A stretch of 64,000 nucleotides of DNA from JADJRG01 sp964474905 (lineage in GTDB: Bacteria > Myxococcota_A > Polyangia > Nannocystales > Nannocystaceae). Of this stretch, positions 16,734 through 25,398 are shown in pieces. A program made the translations under genes and the position numbers. The notes beneath the pieces are model-generated. The model saw only the letters and a program-made list of their open reading frames with translations, searched no databases and was not told the origin of the DNA. Numbering within the stretch: position 1 is the first letter of the stretch; the number at the start of each line of letters is the position of its first letter. Where the stretch lies: assembly GCA_964474905.1 (NCBI GenBank), contig CAYYUP010000002.1, positions 124,001-188,000 of the forward strand, written 5' to 3'.

Positions 16734-17755
16734 CTTTTTCGAAGGTTTTGCTGCGTCGCTTGCACTGGTTCGTGCTGGCGATCGTGCTCGCCTTCGTGTT
16801 GCCCTTTGGGCAGGCGCAGGCCGAGTCTGGGAGGCCGGTCGGCTGGAAGCTCGGGACGGCTAGCTCGCAGGTGATCGTCGGCCGTGTCGTTCTTCACTAC
16901 GATCCGGCGCTCCGCGACGAGGCCCTGGTGCTCGCCGGCATGATCCCCGAGTGGTGGTCAGAGATCGAGCGCTCGATGGCCGGCGATCTCGACGACCGGC
17001 TCGAGGTGCATTACGTCACCCATCCGGGACGAATCGCACAGGCCACTGGCATGCCGCGTTGGGCCGCCGGCGTTGCACATCCGCCGACCGGCGAAATCGT
17101 CATCGCTCGGCACGCGCCCGACGGCAGTCTCAGCGATCTCGACAACTTGATGCGTCACGAAATGGCCCACGTGGCGCTGTACAGGGCGACCGCTGGGGTA
17201 CCGCTGCCTCGGTGGTTTCACGAGGGCATGGCCGAGAGCTTTGCCGATCGTGTCGACCTGCTCCGGGTGCAGACTCTGGCTGCTGCGATCTTCGGCGTCG
17301 GTGTGCCGCCCTTAGAAGAACTCGAGCGCGACTTTCGTGGCGATCCGCAGGAGGTCACGATTGCTTATGCGGCCGCCCGTGACCTCGCCAATCACCTCCG
17401 CTATCGCGACGCGGATGGTTCGGATCTCCGTCAACTCTTCGCCGAACTCCGTCAGGGGCACGGTTTTGACGCGGCGGTGGTGCGCTCCTACGGGGTTACG
17501 CTCGGCGAACTCGAGGTCGAGTGGCGCACAGGTCTGCGCGGACGGTTTTCGTGGTTCCCGATGGTCGGCTCTGGCGAGTTGCCCTTCTTCCTGGTGATGC
17601 CGCTGGTCACCTACGCGTACTTCCGTCGTCGGAGTCAGCTCAAGGCCGCCTGGGATCGCCTCGATCGCGAGGAGCGTGAGTTCGAGGCACGTTTGGCGCG
17701 ACGGTTGCCTCGGCTGGTCAGCGCCGGGCAAGCGGCCACCTGTCGCTGCACCTGA
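16730..17755 (+). CDS. Peptidase MA-like membrane-associated zincin
   Basis: A 341-residue protein with an N-terminal signal or anchor (about residues 8-30), a gluzincin-type domain with HExxH at His143-Glu144...His147 (RHEMAHVAL) and the likely third zinc ligand Glu165 in PRWFHEGMAES. A hydrophobic helix at about 280-298 is followed by a short basic tail. The set is complete, so an active metallopeptidase facing the periplasm is plausible. It is coupled by an ATGA overlap to the preceding exported protein. The same WxxEGxA third-ligand arrangement occurs in the large fusion protein at 9015-12083, so the two are distant paralogues. The substrate is unknown. Confidence 0.82.
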   Translation: MTFSKVLLRRLHWFVLAIVLAFVLPFGQAQAESGRPVGWKLGTASSQVIVGRVVLHYDPALRDEALVLAGMIPEWWSEIERSMAGDLDDRLEVHYVTHPGRIAQATGMPRWAAGVAHPPTGEIVIARHAPDGSLSDLDNLMRHEMAHVALYRATAGVPLPRWFHEGMAESFADRVDLLRVQTLAAAIFGVGVPPLEELERDFRGDPQEVTIAYAAARDLANHLRYRDADGSDLRQLFAELRQGHGFDAAVVRSYGVTLGELEVEWRTGLRGRFSWFPMVGSGELPFFLVMPLVTYAYFRRRSQLKAAWDRLDREEREFEARLARRLPRLVSAGQAATCRCT

Positions 17756-17839
17756 GCCACCGCTCGCGCCCTCTATTCCAGCGCTCGCGGCGCCCAGATC
17801 CGATGGCGGTCGCAGGGGCCAAGCCGCTATATCGCGACG

Positions 17840-18421
17840 GTGCAACGGATCGTCGCCGGTCATCTGCGGGGACGCAGGCTTCGGGCACTGCCAACAAAAG
17901 TCGCGGTGAGGCCGACGGCAGCGCGGGTGCGGGAGGCTATCTTCTCTCGGCTCTTTGATCGGATCGTCGATACGACGCTCCTAGATCTCTTCGCAGGCAG
18001 CGGAGCGTTCACCTTCGAGGCGCTCTCGCGGGGCGCTCGGCGGGCGATCGCGGTCGATCATGACGCTGCTGTGATCCGTCATTTAGAGGCTCAAAGCGCG
18101 GATTTTTCCCTCACGGGCGAGGTTGAGGTTGTGCACGCGGATGCCTGCACATTCCTCGGGCGCGGTCGCGGATCCCGGCCTCCGGTGGGGCTTGTCTTTA
18201 TCGATCCTCCCTACGCGCAGGCCGCACTGCTCAGCGAGGTGCTTGTCGCCCTAGCCGCAGGACAGTGGCTCTGCGATCGGGCCGAGATCATCATTGAGCG
18301 CGCGCGCATACGTGGGCAGGCCTCGGTGCTCGAGCTGGCCCCGGGTTTTTACAGGGAGGCCATTCGCGACTACGGCCAGACGTCGGTGGAATTTCTCCGC
18401 GGCCCCGCGCGCTCGCGCTAA
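17840..18421 (+). CDS. rsmD: 16S rRNA (guanine(966)-N2)-methyltransferase RsmD
   Basis: A 193-residue SAM-dependent methyltransferase. It begins with the family signature IVAGHLRGRRL and PTAARVREAIFSRL. The SAM site is LLDLFAGSGAFTFEALSRGA and the catalytic motif Asp122-Pro-Pro-Tyr125 is in FIDPPYAQ, as in N2-guanine methyltransferases. RsmD methylates G966 of 16S rRNA during small-subunit assembly. The GTG at 17840 gives the usual family start. Length is normal. It is followed nine bases later by the aminotransferase gene on the same strand. Confidence 0.92.
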   Translation: MQRIVAGHLRGRRLRALPTKVAVRPTAARVREAIFSRLFDRIVDTTLLDLFAGSGAFTFEALSRGARRAIAVDHDAAVIRHLEAQSADFSLTGEVEVVHADACTFLGRGRGSRPPVGLVFIDPPYAQAALLSEVLVALAAGQWLCDRAEIIIERARIRGQASVLELAPGFYREAIRDYGQTSVEFLRGPARSR

Positions 18422-18430
18422 AAAGGCCCG

Positions 18431-19657
18431 ATGATCGATCGAGCCCGGAGCGAGCTGAAATCCAACCGACGTGCGGCGGCGATCCGCCCGTCGGCGACTC
18501 TCGCGATCTCGGCCCGGGCAGGTGAACTCCGGGCTGCGGGCAAAGAGGTGCTCAATTTTTCGGCGGGCGAGCCTAATTTTCAACCACCGCCCGCGGTCGC
18601 AGCCGCCGTCCGCGAGTTCGTGCAGAGTTCTCCTGTCCACTACGCACCGGTCGCGGGTCTGCCCGAGCTCCGCGAGCTTGCAGCGGCCGAACTCCGAGAG
18701 GTGCACGATCATGAGTTTGGCCGCGCCGAGGTGATGGTCAACTGCGGGGCGAAGCACAGCCTCGCGAATCTCTTTTTGGTCACGCTTGAGCCCGGCGACG
18801 AGGTCGTGATCCTCGCTCCGTACTGGGTCTCGTATCCCGAGATGGTGCGCCTTGGCGGCGGCGTAACGCGGGTCGTGGAGGCCACGGTCGAGCACGGTTG
18901 GCGTGTACAGCCAGAGGCGCTTGCGGCCGCGCTCGGGCCAAAAACCCGCTATGTGGTGATCAACAGCCCGTGCAACCCGACCGGAGCGGGCTACACCGCG
19001 GCCGATCTGCAGGCGCTCTACGACGTGATCGAGGCCTGTGCACCGCAGGCTTGGCTGGTCTGCGATGACATCTACCGCAAGCTTGTCTACGGCGGCTTCA
19101 CCCACGCGAGCGCCTTTCGTGCGCTTGCAGGGCGCAGCGATCGCATCATCCTCGTCGACGGCGTCTCCAAGAGCTACGCGATGACGGGTTATCGAATCGG
19201 CTTTTTGGTCGCGCCGCCGCAGATCATCAGCGCTGCTTGCCGGATCCAGGGACAGATGACTTCGGGAGCGGCGACGCCATCCCAATACGCTGCGATCGCG
19301 GCGCTTCGCGACCCCAACCGCGAGCAGGCGGTCACCGGAATGCGCGATGTGTTCGAGCGGCGACGCGCGCTCAGTCTCGACGCCCTTGCGGCGATCCCCG
19401 GTGTTTGTGTGCACCCGCCCGAGGGGGCTTTTTACGTCTTTGTCGATGTGCGCGCCTTCATCGGTGAGGGACGCGAACTCGCCGACGACGTCGCCTTGGC
19501 GGCCTTTCTGCTCGAGACGAAGTTGGTCGCGACAGTGCCGGGGTCAGCCTTTGGTGCGCCGGGCCATCTGCGGATCAGCTACGCGACCAGCGACGAGGCG
19601 CTCCGCGAAGGATTCTCGCGGATCCGTGCTGCGCTCGCAGGATTTTCAAATCCGTAG
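18431..19657 (+). CDS. Class I/II PLP-dependent aminotransferase (aspartate aminotransferase-like)
   Basis: A 408-residue fold-type I aminotransferase. The PLP lysine is Lys247 in VDGVSKSYAMTGYRIG. The substrate/PLP motifs NFSAGEPNF, NSPCNPTGAGY, CDDIYRKLVYGG and the C-terminal GHLRISYATS with its carboxylate-binding Arg are present. This pattern is that of the I-gamma aspartate aminotransferases (AspC/AspB type), which may also use prephenate. Its immediate downstream neighbour is a DAHP synthase-like gene, so a role in aromatic amino acid supply is possible. Exact substrate specificity cannot be read by eye. Confidence 0.9.
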   Translation: MIDRARSELKSNRRAAAIRPSATLAISARAGELRAAGKEVLNFSAGEPNFQPPPAVAAAVREFVQSSPVHYAPVAGLPELRELAAAELREVHDHEFGRAEVMVNCGAKHSLANLFLVTLEPGDEVVILAPYWVSYPEMVRLGGGVTRVVEATVEHGWRVQPEALAAALGPKTRYVVINSPCNPTGAGYTAADLQALYDVIEACAPQAWLVCDDIYRKLVYGGFTHASAFRALAGRSDRIILVDGVSKSYAMTGYRIGFLVAPPQIISAACRIQGQMTSGAATPSQYAAIAALRDPNREQAVTGMRDVFERRRALSLDALAAIPGVCVHPPEGAFYVFVDVRAFIGEGRELADDVALAAFLLETKLVATVPGSAFGAPGHLRISYATSDEALREGFSRIRAALAGFSNP

Positions 19658-19750
19658 GTGGGCGACTCTTAGGGCAGGTTGGGGCGTTCGCTGGCGCGCG
19701 CTCTGACACCTTGTAACTGCGGCGCCGATCGACGATCGTCGGAGGCCGCG

Positions 19751-20866
19751 ATGTTGATAGAGATCGAACGGGGTAGAAACCAAACGCTGCAGCAGATCCG
19801 CGACCTCGCGGCTCGCTTTGGCAATCGAATCGAGATCCTGGAGGGCACCGGTGTCTTCGACACGATGCACGTGATCGGAGATACCCGCGGCTTCCGCGAT
19901 CGAGAGGACTACGTGCGCTCTTTGCCAGGCGTGCGCGCGTTCTTCCACGCCGCCTCGGGTTACGCCAACATTGCTCGGACGATCCGCGGCAAGGATGGCG
20001 TCGCTCAGCGCCGTGATCGGCGGGTGGTCGAGGTCCCTGGGCTCGACGGCAAAGTCCGTCGAATCGGCGGCGGCAAGCACATCTTCTTTGTCGGTCCAGA
20101 CTCACCGCAAACCCTGCCGCAGACCCTTGCGATCGCCAAGATGGCCCGTGAGATCGGTGAGCGCTTCGGCATCCTCGATCGACTGATCCTCCGCGGAGGC
20201 GCCTTTAAGCCGCGGACTCGGCCCAACGACTGGCGCGGGCTCGGCATGAAGGGCATCGCGATGCTCGACGCGGCCCGCGAAGAGAGCGGCATCCCCTACG
20301 CCACCGAGATCATGGATCACAACCGCGTCGATGAGATCGGCGCGCACGCGGACATGCTCCAAATCGGCACCCGTAACGCCCAAAACTTCGACCTCCTGGA
20401 GTCGGTCGGGCGGCTCGGAAAACCGGTGATCTTAAAGCGTGGTTTTGGCAACGAGATCGAAGAGTGGTTTTACGCCGCGGAGTACGTCGCCAACCAGGGC
20501 AACCTCAACATCGCGCTCTGTGAACGGGGCATGAAGACGCTCTTCACCAAGGGGGGCTATTGCCGCAACCAACCAGATCTCAACGCGATCACCTTCGCCC
20601 GCAAGCAGACGATTTTGCCGGTGATCTTTGATCCCAGCCACGTCTCTGGCGACTATCGAATCGTTCCAGAGAACCTCATGGCATCGGTGGCTCACCTCGT
20701 CGATGGCACGATCACCGAGACCCTGCACGACGAGGCATTTCGTCAGGAACAGCTCTGTGACGCCGCCCAGGCCCTGACGATGGAGAGCTACGCGGTGCTG
20801 GTGGAGGCGGTGCTGACCTACGAAGAGAAGGTGCAGCCGCTGATGCGTCGCGCCATTGGCGAGTGA
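19751..20866 (+). CDS. DAHP synthase-like protein with Cys-to-Asp change at the metal site
   Basis: A 371-residue protein like the type I-beta 3-deoxy-7-phosphoheptulonate synthases, with an N-terminal ferredoxin-like regulatory domain (about residues 1-80) and a barrel with RGGAFKPRT, LQIGTRNAQNF, PVILKRGFGNEIEEW and FDPSHVSG. Three metal ligands are kept (His297, Glu323, Asp337), but the usual AGPCS motif reads VGPDS, so the metal-binding Cys is Asp117. Loop sequences such as RPNDWRG, MDHNRVDEI and the long KGGYCRNQPDL segment also differ from standard enzymes. It may be a diverged paralogue with a different acceptor sugar. The ATG at 19751 has GGAGG six bases upstream; the longer frame from 19679 has none. 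Confidence 0.83.
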   Translation: MLIEIERGRNQTLQQIRDLAARFGNRIEILEGTGVFDTMHVIGDTRGFRDREDYVRSLPGVRAFFHAASGYANIARTIRGKDGVAQRRDRRVVEVPGLDGKVRRIGGGKHIFFVGPDSPQTLPQTLAIAKMAREIGERFGILDRLILRGGAFKPRTRPNDWRGLGMKGIAMLDAAREESGIPYATEIMDHNRVDEIGAHADMLQIGTRNAQNFDLLESVGRLGKPVILKRGFGNEIEEWFYAAEYVANQGNLNIALCERGMKTLFTKGGYCRNQPDLNAITFARKQTILPVIFDPSHVSGDYRIVPENLMASVAHLVDGTITETLHDEAFRQEQLCDAAQALTMESYAVLVEAVLTYEEKVQPLMRRAIGE

Positions 20867-20894
20867 GCGTCGCAGCTCGCTCGGCGAGTGATTG

Positions 20895-21080
20895 TTAGTG
20901 GAGGAGCTGTGGTCCGTCGAAGTCGTCGCCGATGGGGGCCGCCGAGGGAATTCGGTATTCCTCGTTGAGCCAACGGGCGAGGTCGATCGTCTTGCAGCGC
21001 TTCGAGCAGAAAGGGCGGTGGCGATGGTGGTCGGTGGCGTCCAAGAGTTCGCGGCGACAGGTTGGGCAGCGGATAAGCAC
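20895..21080 (-). CDS. yacG: YacG-family zinc-binding protein
   Basis: A 61-residue protein with the complete YacG pattern: CPTC near the start, then FCSKRCKTIDLARWLNEEYRIP. The four cysteines bind zinc, and in E. coli the protein inhibits DNA gyrase. The sequence begins at the ATG whose second strand is IRCPTCRREL. It converges on the DAHP synthase-like gene with 28 bp between stops. The 131 bp upstream contain two copies of CCGACAGACA and a GGCCGAC/GTCGGCC inverted repeat that could act on the end of the next minus-strand gene; I see no promoter. Confidence 0.88.
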   Translation of the reverse strand: MLIRCPTCRRELLDATDHHRHRPFCSKRCKTIDLARWLNEEYRIPSAAPIGDDFDGPQLLH

Positions 21081-21211
21081 GGCTCGCAGATTACATGTGG
21101 GCGCTTGTGTCGTGAAGCCGCGAACGATGCCCAGCGCTGACAGAGAAAGAGCCGGCCGACGCAGCGCCGACAGACACTGTGCAGGTCGGCCGAACCCCGA
21201 CAGACAGATCG

Positions 21212-22303
21212 CTAGAAGCGACGGCTATAGCCAAGCATGACGCTGCGTCCGCTTAGTGGGTCTGACTCGCGTCGATTGCGGGTGCGCTTGTTGTCGATGG
21301 AGAGGGTGATCACTCCGCCGGCGAAGAATGCAGCGCCCGCGCTGATCGCCGCGATGCCACCGATTTGCGTCTTGTAGATATCAGGGCAGGTGCCTGGGTC
21401 TTGGACCGTGGGTTTGAACTGGAGGTCGCCGACGCAGCGGGAGTGAGCGACCAACAAAAAGGCACCCGCGCCCGCAGCCGCAGCTCCGCCGACGATCGCG
21501 GTCACCTCGAGCCAACGGGGGAGGATGCGCTTGGTCTTCTTTTTGGATTTGCTTGTGTCTTTAGTGGGCCCATTGGTTAGGGCCACAGGGGTCGCGGGCC
21601 CCTCGGGGACTTCATCGGCGACGGCATCCGGGAAGTTGAGCGTGGCCACCCCGCCAGCTTCGGCGATTACGATTTGGTCGATCGTCGGGTAGGTGCCGTC
21701 GGAGGACTCGATGTGCACACGGTAGGGGCCGACCCAGAGCCCGCTGGCTGTGGATGGCGCGGGATGCTCGTTGAGCAAGACGCGACAGGGGCTCAGACAC
21801 TTGATGTGAATGCTGCCTTTGCCGGCCTGGTCGAGAGCTGCGACCCGTTGGTTGTAAAGCTCGGTGAGTCCAGGGCCGTAGCGATCGACCCGTAGCGGAT
21901 CGCGGCCGGCACTGCGAAGGGCCTCGTCCATCGTCGCGATGGCTGCGTTTTGATCGCCGAGCACGAGGTGTGCCCGCGCGAGGGCGAGTAAGCCGTCGTT
22001 GCGCTGGTTTCGGGCCGGGTCGTCGCGGCTCAGCGTTGAAGCGTAGGGGGGGGCTTCGTCGAGGAGCGTGGCCAGGTCCGCGGCCCCGCGGGAGGGGTCG
22101 TCGTTGGTGGCGTTAATCGCCGCTGTGAGGCGGAGAGTCCACGCCCGGTAGGGGTCGAGGCCTTCGGTGTTGATCGGGGTCGCGGGAGCGACTTCGGGAG
22201 CGACCTCGGGAGCTGTCGTGACCGGCGCTGTGGAAGGAGCATCGCTGCTGGGAGAGAGCAGGGCGAAAGCGAGGAGTGTCTGGGAGACGGTGTACGAAAG
22301 CAT
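21212..22303 (-). CDS. Exported PEGA-like protein with C-terminal membrane helices
   Basis: A 363-residue protein. A signal peptide (MLSYTVSQTLLAFALL) and a Pro/Glu/Val linker are followed by a helical TPR-like part (about residues 60-155). Next comes a short beta domain (SIHIKCLSPCRVLLNE...GPYRVHI...IVIAEAGGVATLNF) that resembles PEGA or carboxypeptidase-like surface domains, with a Cys pair in CLSPC. After a basic patch (KSKKKTKR) there are two hydrophobic helices with a short Cys-containing loop between them. It ends SVMLGYSRRF. This architecture recurs in myxobacteria; its function is unknown. Confidence 0.78.
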   Translation of the reverse strand: MLSYTVSQTLLAFALLSPSSDAPSTAPVTTAPEVAPEVAPATPINTEGLDPYRAWTLRLTAAINATNDDPSRGAADLATLLDEAPPYASTLSRDDPARNQRNDGLLALARAHLVLGDQNAAIATMDEALRSAGRDPLRVDRYGPGLTELYNQRVAALDQAGKGSIHIKCLSPCRVLLNEHPAPSTASGLWVGPYRVHIESSDGTYPTIDQIVIAEAGGVATLNFPDAVADEVPEGPATPVALTNGPTKDTSKSKKKTKRILPRWLEVTAIVGGAAAAGAGAFLLVAHSRCVGDLQFKPTVQDPGTCPDIYKTQIGGIAAISAGAAFFAGGVITLSIDNKRTRNRRESDPLSGRSVMLGYSRRF

Positions 22304-22401
22304 AAAAACAGACCTCTCGGGTCGGGGAGCCTAGCACCTGCGGGCTCGCGCATTCTAGATCGACCCCGGGAGCGGCTTGTTGCGTCCTTTTTCGAGGAAT
22401 C

Positions 22402-23529
22402 TTAGGTGGTCTGGGCTTCGCCCTCGAGGGCGAGCTGGCCACAGGCTGCACCGATATCGTCGCCTCGCGGGGTCCGCGTATAGGCGTGCAGGCCGTTTGT
22501 GCGGCAGCGTTCGACGAATTCAGCGATTCGCCAGGGCGTCGGCCGCTCAAAGGGGGCGTGCGGGTGGGGGTTGAAGGGGATCACGTTGACCTGCGCTCGC
22601 AGGCCCCGCAGGAGCACTGCGAGGCGATCTGCGTCGTCCTCGCTGTCGTTGATACCCGCGAGCAGCACGTACTCAAAGGTGACGAAGCGGCGCCGGTGGA
22701 TAGGCACTTTGCGGATCGTCGCCAGCAGCTCGGCGATCGGCCAGCGCGTATTGATCGGCATGACCCGGTCGCGCACGTCGTCGGTGGTCGCGTTGAGAGA
22801 GATCGCGAGGCCGACCTCGAGGCCGAGACCCTCGCGCCCGAAGCGTTCGATCGCCGGCACCAGTCCTGCGCTCGACACTGTGATCCTACGGCCAGCGAGC
22901 GCTGCCCCCTTGGGGTGGGTGAGGATGGCGATCGATCGCCGCACTTGGTTGTAATTATGGAGGGGCTCGCCCATGCCCATAAAAACCAGGTTGGTCACCC
23001 GCACAGGCCACGTTTCGCCCTGCGCTGCGGCCTCGGAGGCCATCAAATCCTGAGCTTGGTAGACCTGATCGACGATCTCCCAGGTCGCGAGATTGCGACG
23101 AAAACCGAGGCTCTGGGTCGCACAAAAAGCGCAGGTCAGGGCGCAGCCGAGTTGCGAAGAGATGCAGAGCGTCGCGCCGCGGCCCTCGTTGGGAATCAGC
23201 ACGCTCTCGATCAGCTGATCGTCAGCGGTGCGCAGGCGGAGCTTGCGAGTGCCGTCGGCGGCGGCGGCCACTAAATCGACACGCAGGCGATCGAACGAGG
23301 TCTCGGCCTCGAGTAGCGCTCGATCGACCTTGGACAGATCGCTCATGGCCGCAAACGAGGCGACGCGCTTCTCGTGCAGCCAACCAAAAATCTGGTCCGC
23401 ACGGAAGCGCTTCATGCCTATTTTTTGCACCCAGGAGGTCAACTCCGCGTGGTCGAGGCCGCGCAGGTTGACCTTGGCGCTCTTGAGGATCGCCGCCTGG
23501 GGGCTGCGGATGGCGACGAGTCCAGACAT
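22402..23529 (-). CDS. rlmN: Dual-specificity 23S rRNA/tRNA (adenine-C2) methyltransferase RlmN
   Basis: A 375-residue radical SAM enzyme. The cluster cysteines are Cys129, Cys133 and Cys136 in CALTCAFC, the conserved GMGEPL motif is present, and the methyl-carrying Cys363 lies in IGAACGQL near the C-terminus. RlmN methylates A2503 of 23S rRNA and A37 of some tRNAs. It follows ndk with a gap of 57 bp on the same strand, so the two are probably co-transcribed. Length and motif order are normal. Confidence 0.95.
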   Translation of the reverse strand: MSGLVAIRSPQAAILKSAKVNLRGLDHAELTSWVQKIGMKRFRADQIFGWLHEKRVASFAAMSDLSKVDRALLEAETSFDRLRVDLVAAAADGTRKLRLRTADDQLIESVLIPNEGRGATLCISSQLGCALTCAFCATQSLGFRRNLATWEIVDQVYQAQDLMASEAAAQGETWPVRVTNLVFMGMGEPLHNYNQVRRSIAILTHPKGAALAGRRITVSSAGLVPAIERFGREGLGLEVGLAISLNATTDDVRDRVMPINTRWPIAELLATIRKVPIHRRRFVTFEYVLLAGINDSEDDADRLAVLLRGLRAQVNVIPFNPHPHAPFERPTPWRIAEFVERCRTNGLHAYTRTPRGDDIGAACGQLALEGEAQTT

Positions 23530-23586
23530 CTGCGGATCGAGCGAGCGGGCCCCTGCGACCGAGGTCGCGAGAGGCCCGAGCAGAGA

Positions 23587-24006
23587 CTAGGGGGCGGCGA
23601 GCTCGAGCCCGCTGAAAAAGAAGCCCATCTCGTAGGCAGCGGTCTCGGTGGCGTCCGAGCCGTGGGTGGCGTTGCGCTCGATGCTGGTGCCGTAGGTCCC
23701 GCGGAGGGTGCTCTTTGGGGCCTTGGTCGCGTCGGTCGGGCCCATCAGATCACGCCAGCGCTTGATCGCGTTCTCTCCCTCGAGAACCATCGCCAGGATC
23801 GGTCCTTCGGTCATGAAGGTGACGAGGTCGCCGAAGAAGGGGCGCTTGGCGTGCACGTTGTAGAAGCCCTGGGCCTGGGTCCGGGTCAGGTGCAAGGACT
23901 TGGCGGCGATCAGGCGCAGGCCGGACTCCTGAATCTTGGCGATGATGCCCCCGGCGTGGCCGGCTGCGAAGGCGTCGGGCTTGATGATGGCGAAGGTGCG
24001 TTCCAT
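23587..24006 (-). CDS. ndk: Nucleoside diphosphate kinase
   Basis: A 139-residue enzyme that exchanges gamma-phosphates among nucleoside di- and triphosphates. The phosphorylated histidine is His115 in ERNATHGSDA, and the N-terminus ERTFAIIKPDA is the standard family start. The ATG at 24006 is chosen because the frame upstream of it has no family similarity. It is divergent from the AI-2E family gene over 147 bp, a region I could not resolve into promoters. Confidence 0.96.
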   Translation of the reverse strand: MERTFAIIKPDAFAAGHAGGIIAKIQESGLRLIAAKSLHLTRTQAQGFYNVHAKRPFFGDLVTFMTEGPILAMVLEGENAIKRWRDLMGPTDATKAPKSTLRGTYGTSIERNATHGSDATETAAYEMGFFFSGLELAAP

Positions 24007-24153
24007 ATCGGCTCTCTGTCTCCCGGATCGCGCCGGGGCGGGCATGGCCGCGTAGCGCGGGCGCGCACCCTATATCAGAGGCGGCAAGCACCTGGTAGCG
24101 CGACCGGTGTGCGCTTCCTCGGGGAGGGCGAGAGCGCCTATACTCCGGCTCGG

Positions 24154-25398
24154 ATGGCAAAACCGGCGTACCACGTCGCTCTTCGCACGATCGTCGCGAT
24201 GGCGGCCCTCGTCATCGTCGTCTTCGGCCTCTCGGCTGCGCAGGAGGTGATCCTGCCGGTGCTTTTCGCGGTGCTGCTGTCGATCGTATCGGCGCCGATG
24301 GTGCGCTGGCTCGAGTGCCGCGGCTTGCCTTCCTGGAGTGCCGTGCTCCTGGTGGTCGTCCTGGTGATGGGCGTGATCGCTGGTTTCGGAACCGTTCTCG
24401 CCACCTCTGTGAGTGAGTTCAGCGCGGCCGTACCGCGCTACAAGATCCGCTTTGACGAGGGCATCGTCGCCCTCGAGTCGTGGATCCGCGAGATGGGTCT
24501 CGAGCTCTCCCTCGACCAGCTGGTTGAGATCGAGCCCTCGACCTGGATGGGCACGCTCGGCTCGACTCTCAACAGTCTTATCGACGCGCTCACCAACACG
24601 GCGTTGGTCGTGCTGACGATGGTCTTCATGCTCCTCGAGGTCGCCGAGATGCCGCGAAAGCTGCGTGCGGCCTTTGACGACCCGGCGCGGGCGCTCGGCG
24701 GCTTCCGTCGCATGGTGGTTCAGGTCCAGCGCTACCTCGTGATCAAGACCCTGATCTCGGCGCTCACGGGCATCTTGGTCGGCACCTGGACGGCGATCCT
24801 GGGGGTCGACTTTCCGCTGCTCTGGGGCTTTTTGGGATTCCTCCTTAATTACATCCCAAACGTCGGCTCGATCATCGCAGCTGCGCCGCCGATGTTGGTC
24901 GCGCTCTTTCAGCTCGGCCCCGGCCACATGGTTCTGGTCGGTGGCGGCTATATGCTCGTCAATACCCTCCTGGGCAACCTTTTGGAGCCCCAATGGATGG
25001 GGCGGAGGCTCGGACTCTCGCCGCTGGTGGTCTTCCTCTCATTGCTCTTTTGGGGCGGTCTTTGGGGGACCGTCGGCATGTTGCTCTCGGTGCCGCTGAC
25101 GATGGTTCTCAAGATCTCGTTCGAGCAGAGCGCTGACCTCCGCTGGATCGCGATCCTGCTCAGCGGTGCCCCAGATCTCGAAGAGCAGCGCACGCAGGGC
25201 AAGAGCTTGCCGCACGACAAGGGCCTGGTGGTCAACGCTGCGAGATCGACGGACGAGGGCAAGATCGTCGTCAAGCGCGAGCCTGCGCAGGATTTCGGGG
25301 GGGATCGCCAAGAGGCCTCTGGGGAGGCCCGGGCTCTGCTTTGGGCCGAGACCCGCGGGCCGCAAACAGAGACGGAAACCGAGACCGACGGGTCCTAG
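24154..25398 (+). CDS. AI-2E family transporter-like membrane protein
   Basis: A 414-residue integral membrane protein of the AI-2E/UPF0118 family. About eight hydrophobic segments are visible, with the family hallmark of a paired helix region near the end: LLWGFLGFLLNYIPNVGSI followed by LLEPQWMGRRLGLSPLVVFLSLLFWGGLWG. A soluble segment sits between the first membrane helices and the core (about residues 90-150). A polar tail from about residue 345 ends in Thr/Glu repeats (TETETETDGS). Members include the E. coli autoinducer-2 exporter and Na+/H+ antiporters, so the substrate is undetermined. A second member is at 48341-49750. Its stop overlaps that of the convergent solute-binding gene by four bases. 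Confidence 0.88.
   Translation: MAKPAYHVALRTIVAMAALVIVVFGLSAAQEVILPVLFAVLLSIVSAPMVRWLECRGLPSWSAVLLVVVLVMGVIAGFGTVLATSVSEFSAAVPRYKIRFDEGIVALESWIREMGLELSLDQLVEIEPSTWMGTLGSTLNSLIDALTNTALVVLTMVFMLLEVAEMPRKLRAAFDDPARALGGFRRMVVQVQRYLVIKTLISALTGILVGTWTAILGVDFPLLWGFLGFLLNYIPNVGSIIAAAPPMLVALFQLGPGHMVLVGGGYMLVNTLLGNLLEPQWMGRRLGLSPLVVFLSLLFWGGLWGTVGMLLSVPLTMVLKISFEQSADLRWIAILLSGAPDLEEQRTQGKSLPHDKGLVVNAARSTDEGKIVVKREPAQDFGGDRQEASGEARALLWAETRGPQTETETETDGS

Noticed and set aside
21140..21205. Two CCGACAGACA copies as a short CRISPR-like or attachment repeat
   Set aside because: Only two copies with unequal context in a 131-bp gap; nothing mobile nearby.
22402..23529. RlmN gene considered as EpmB, the missing partner of EpmA
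   Set aside because: The CALTCAFC cluster context, GMGEPL motif and C-terminal catalytic Cys are those of RlmN, not of a lysine 2,3-aminomutase.
23374..24153. Long in-frame extension upstream of the first AI-2E family gene
   Set aside because: It runs antisense through rlmN and ndk; the family sequence starts at the ATG at 24154.
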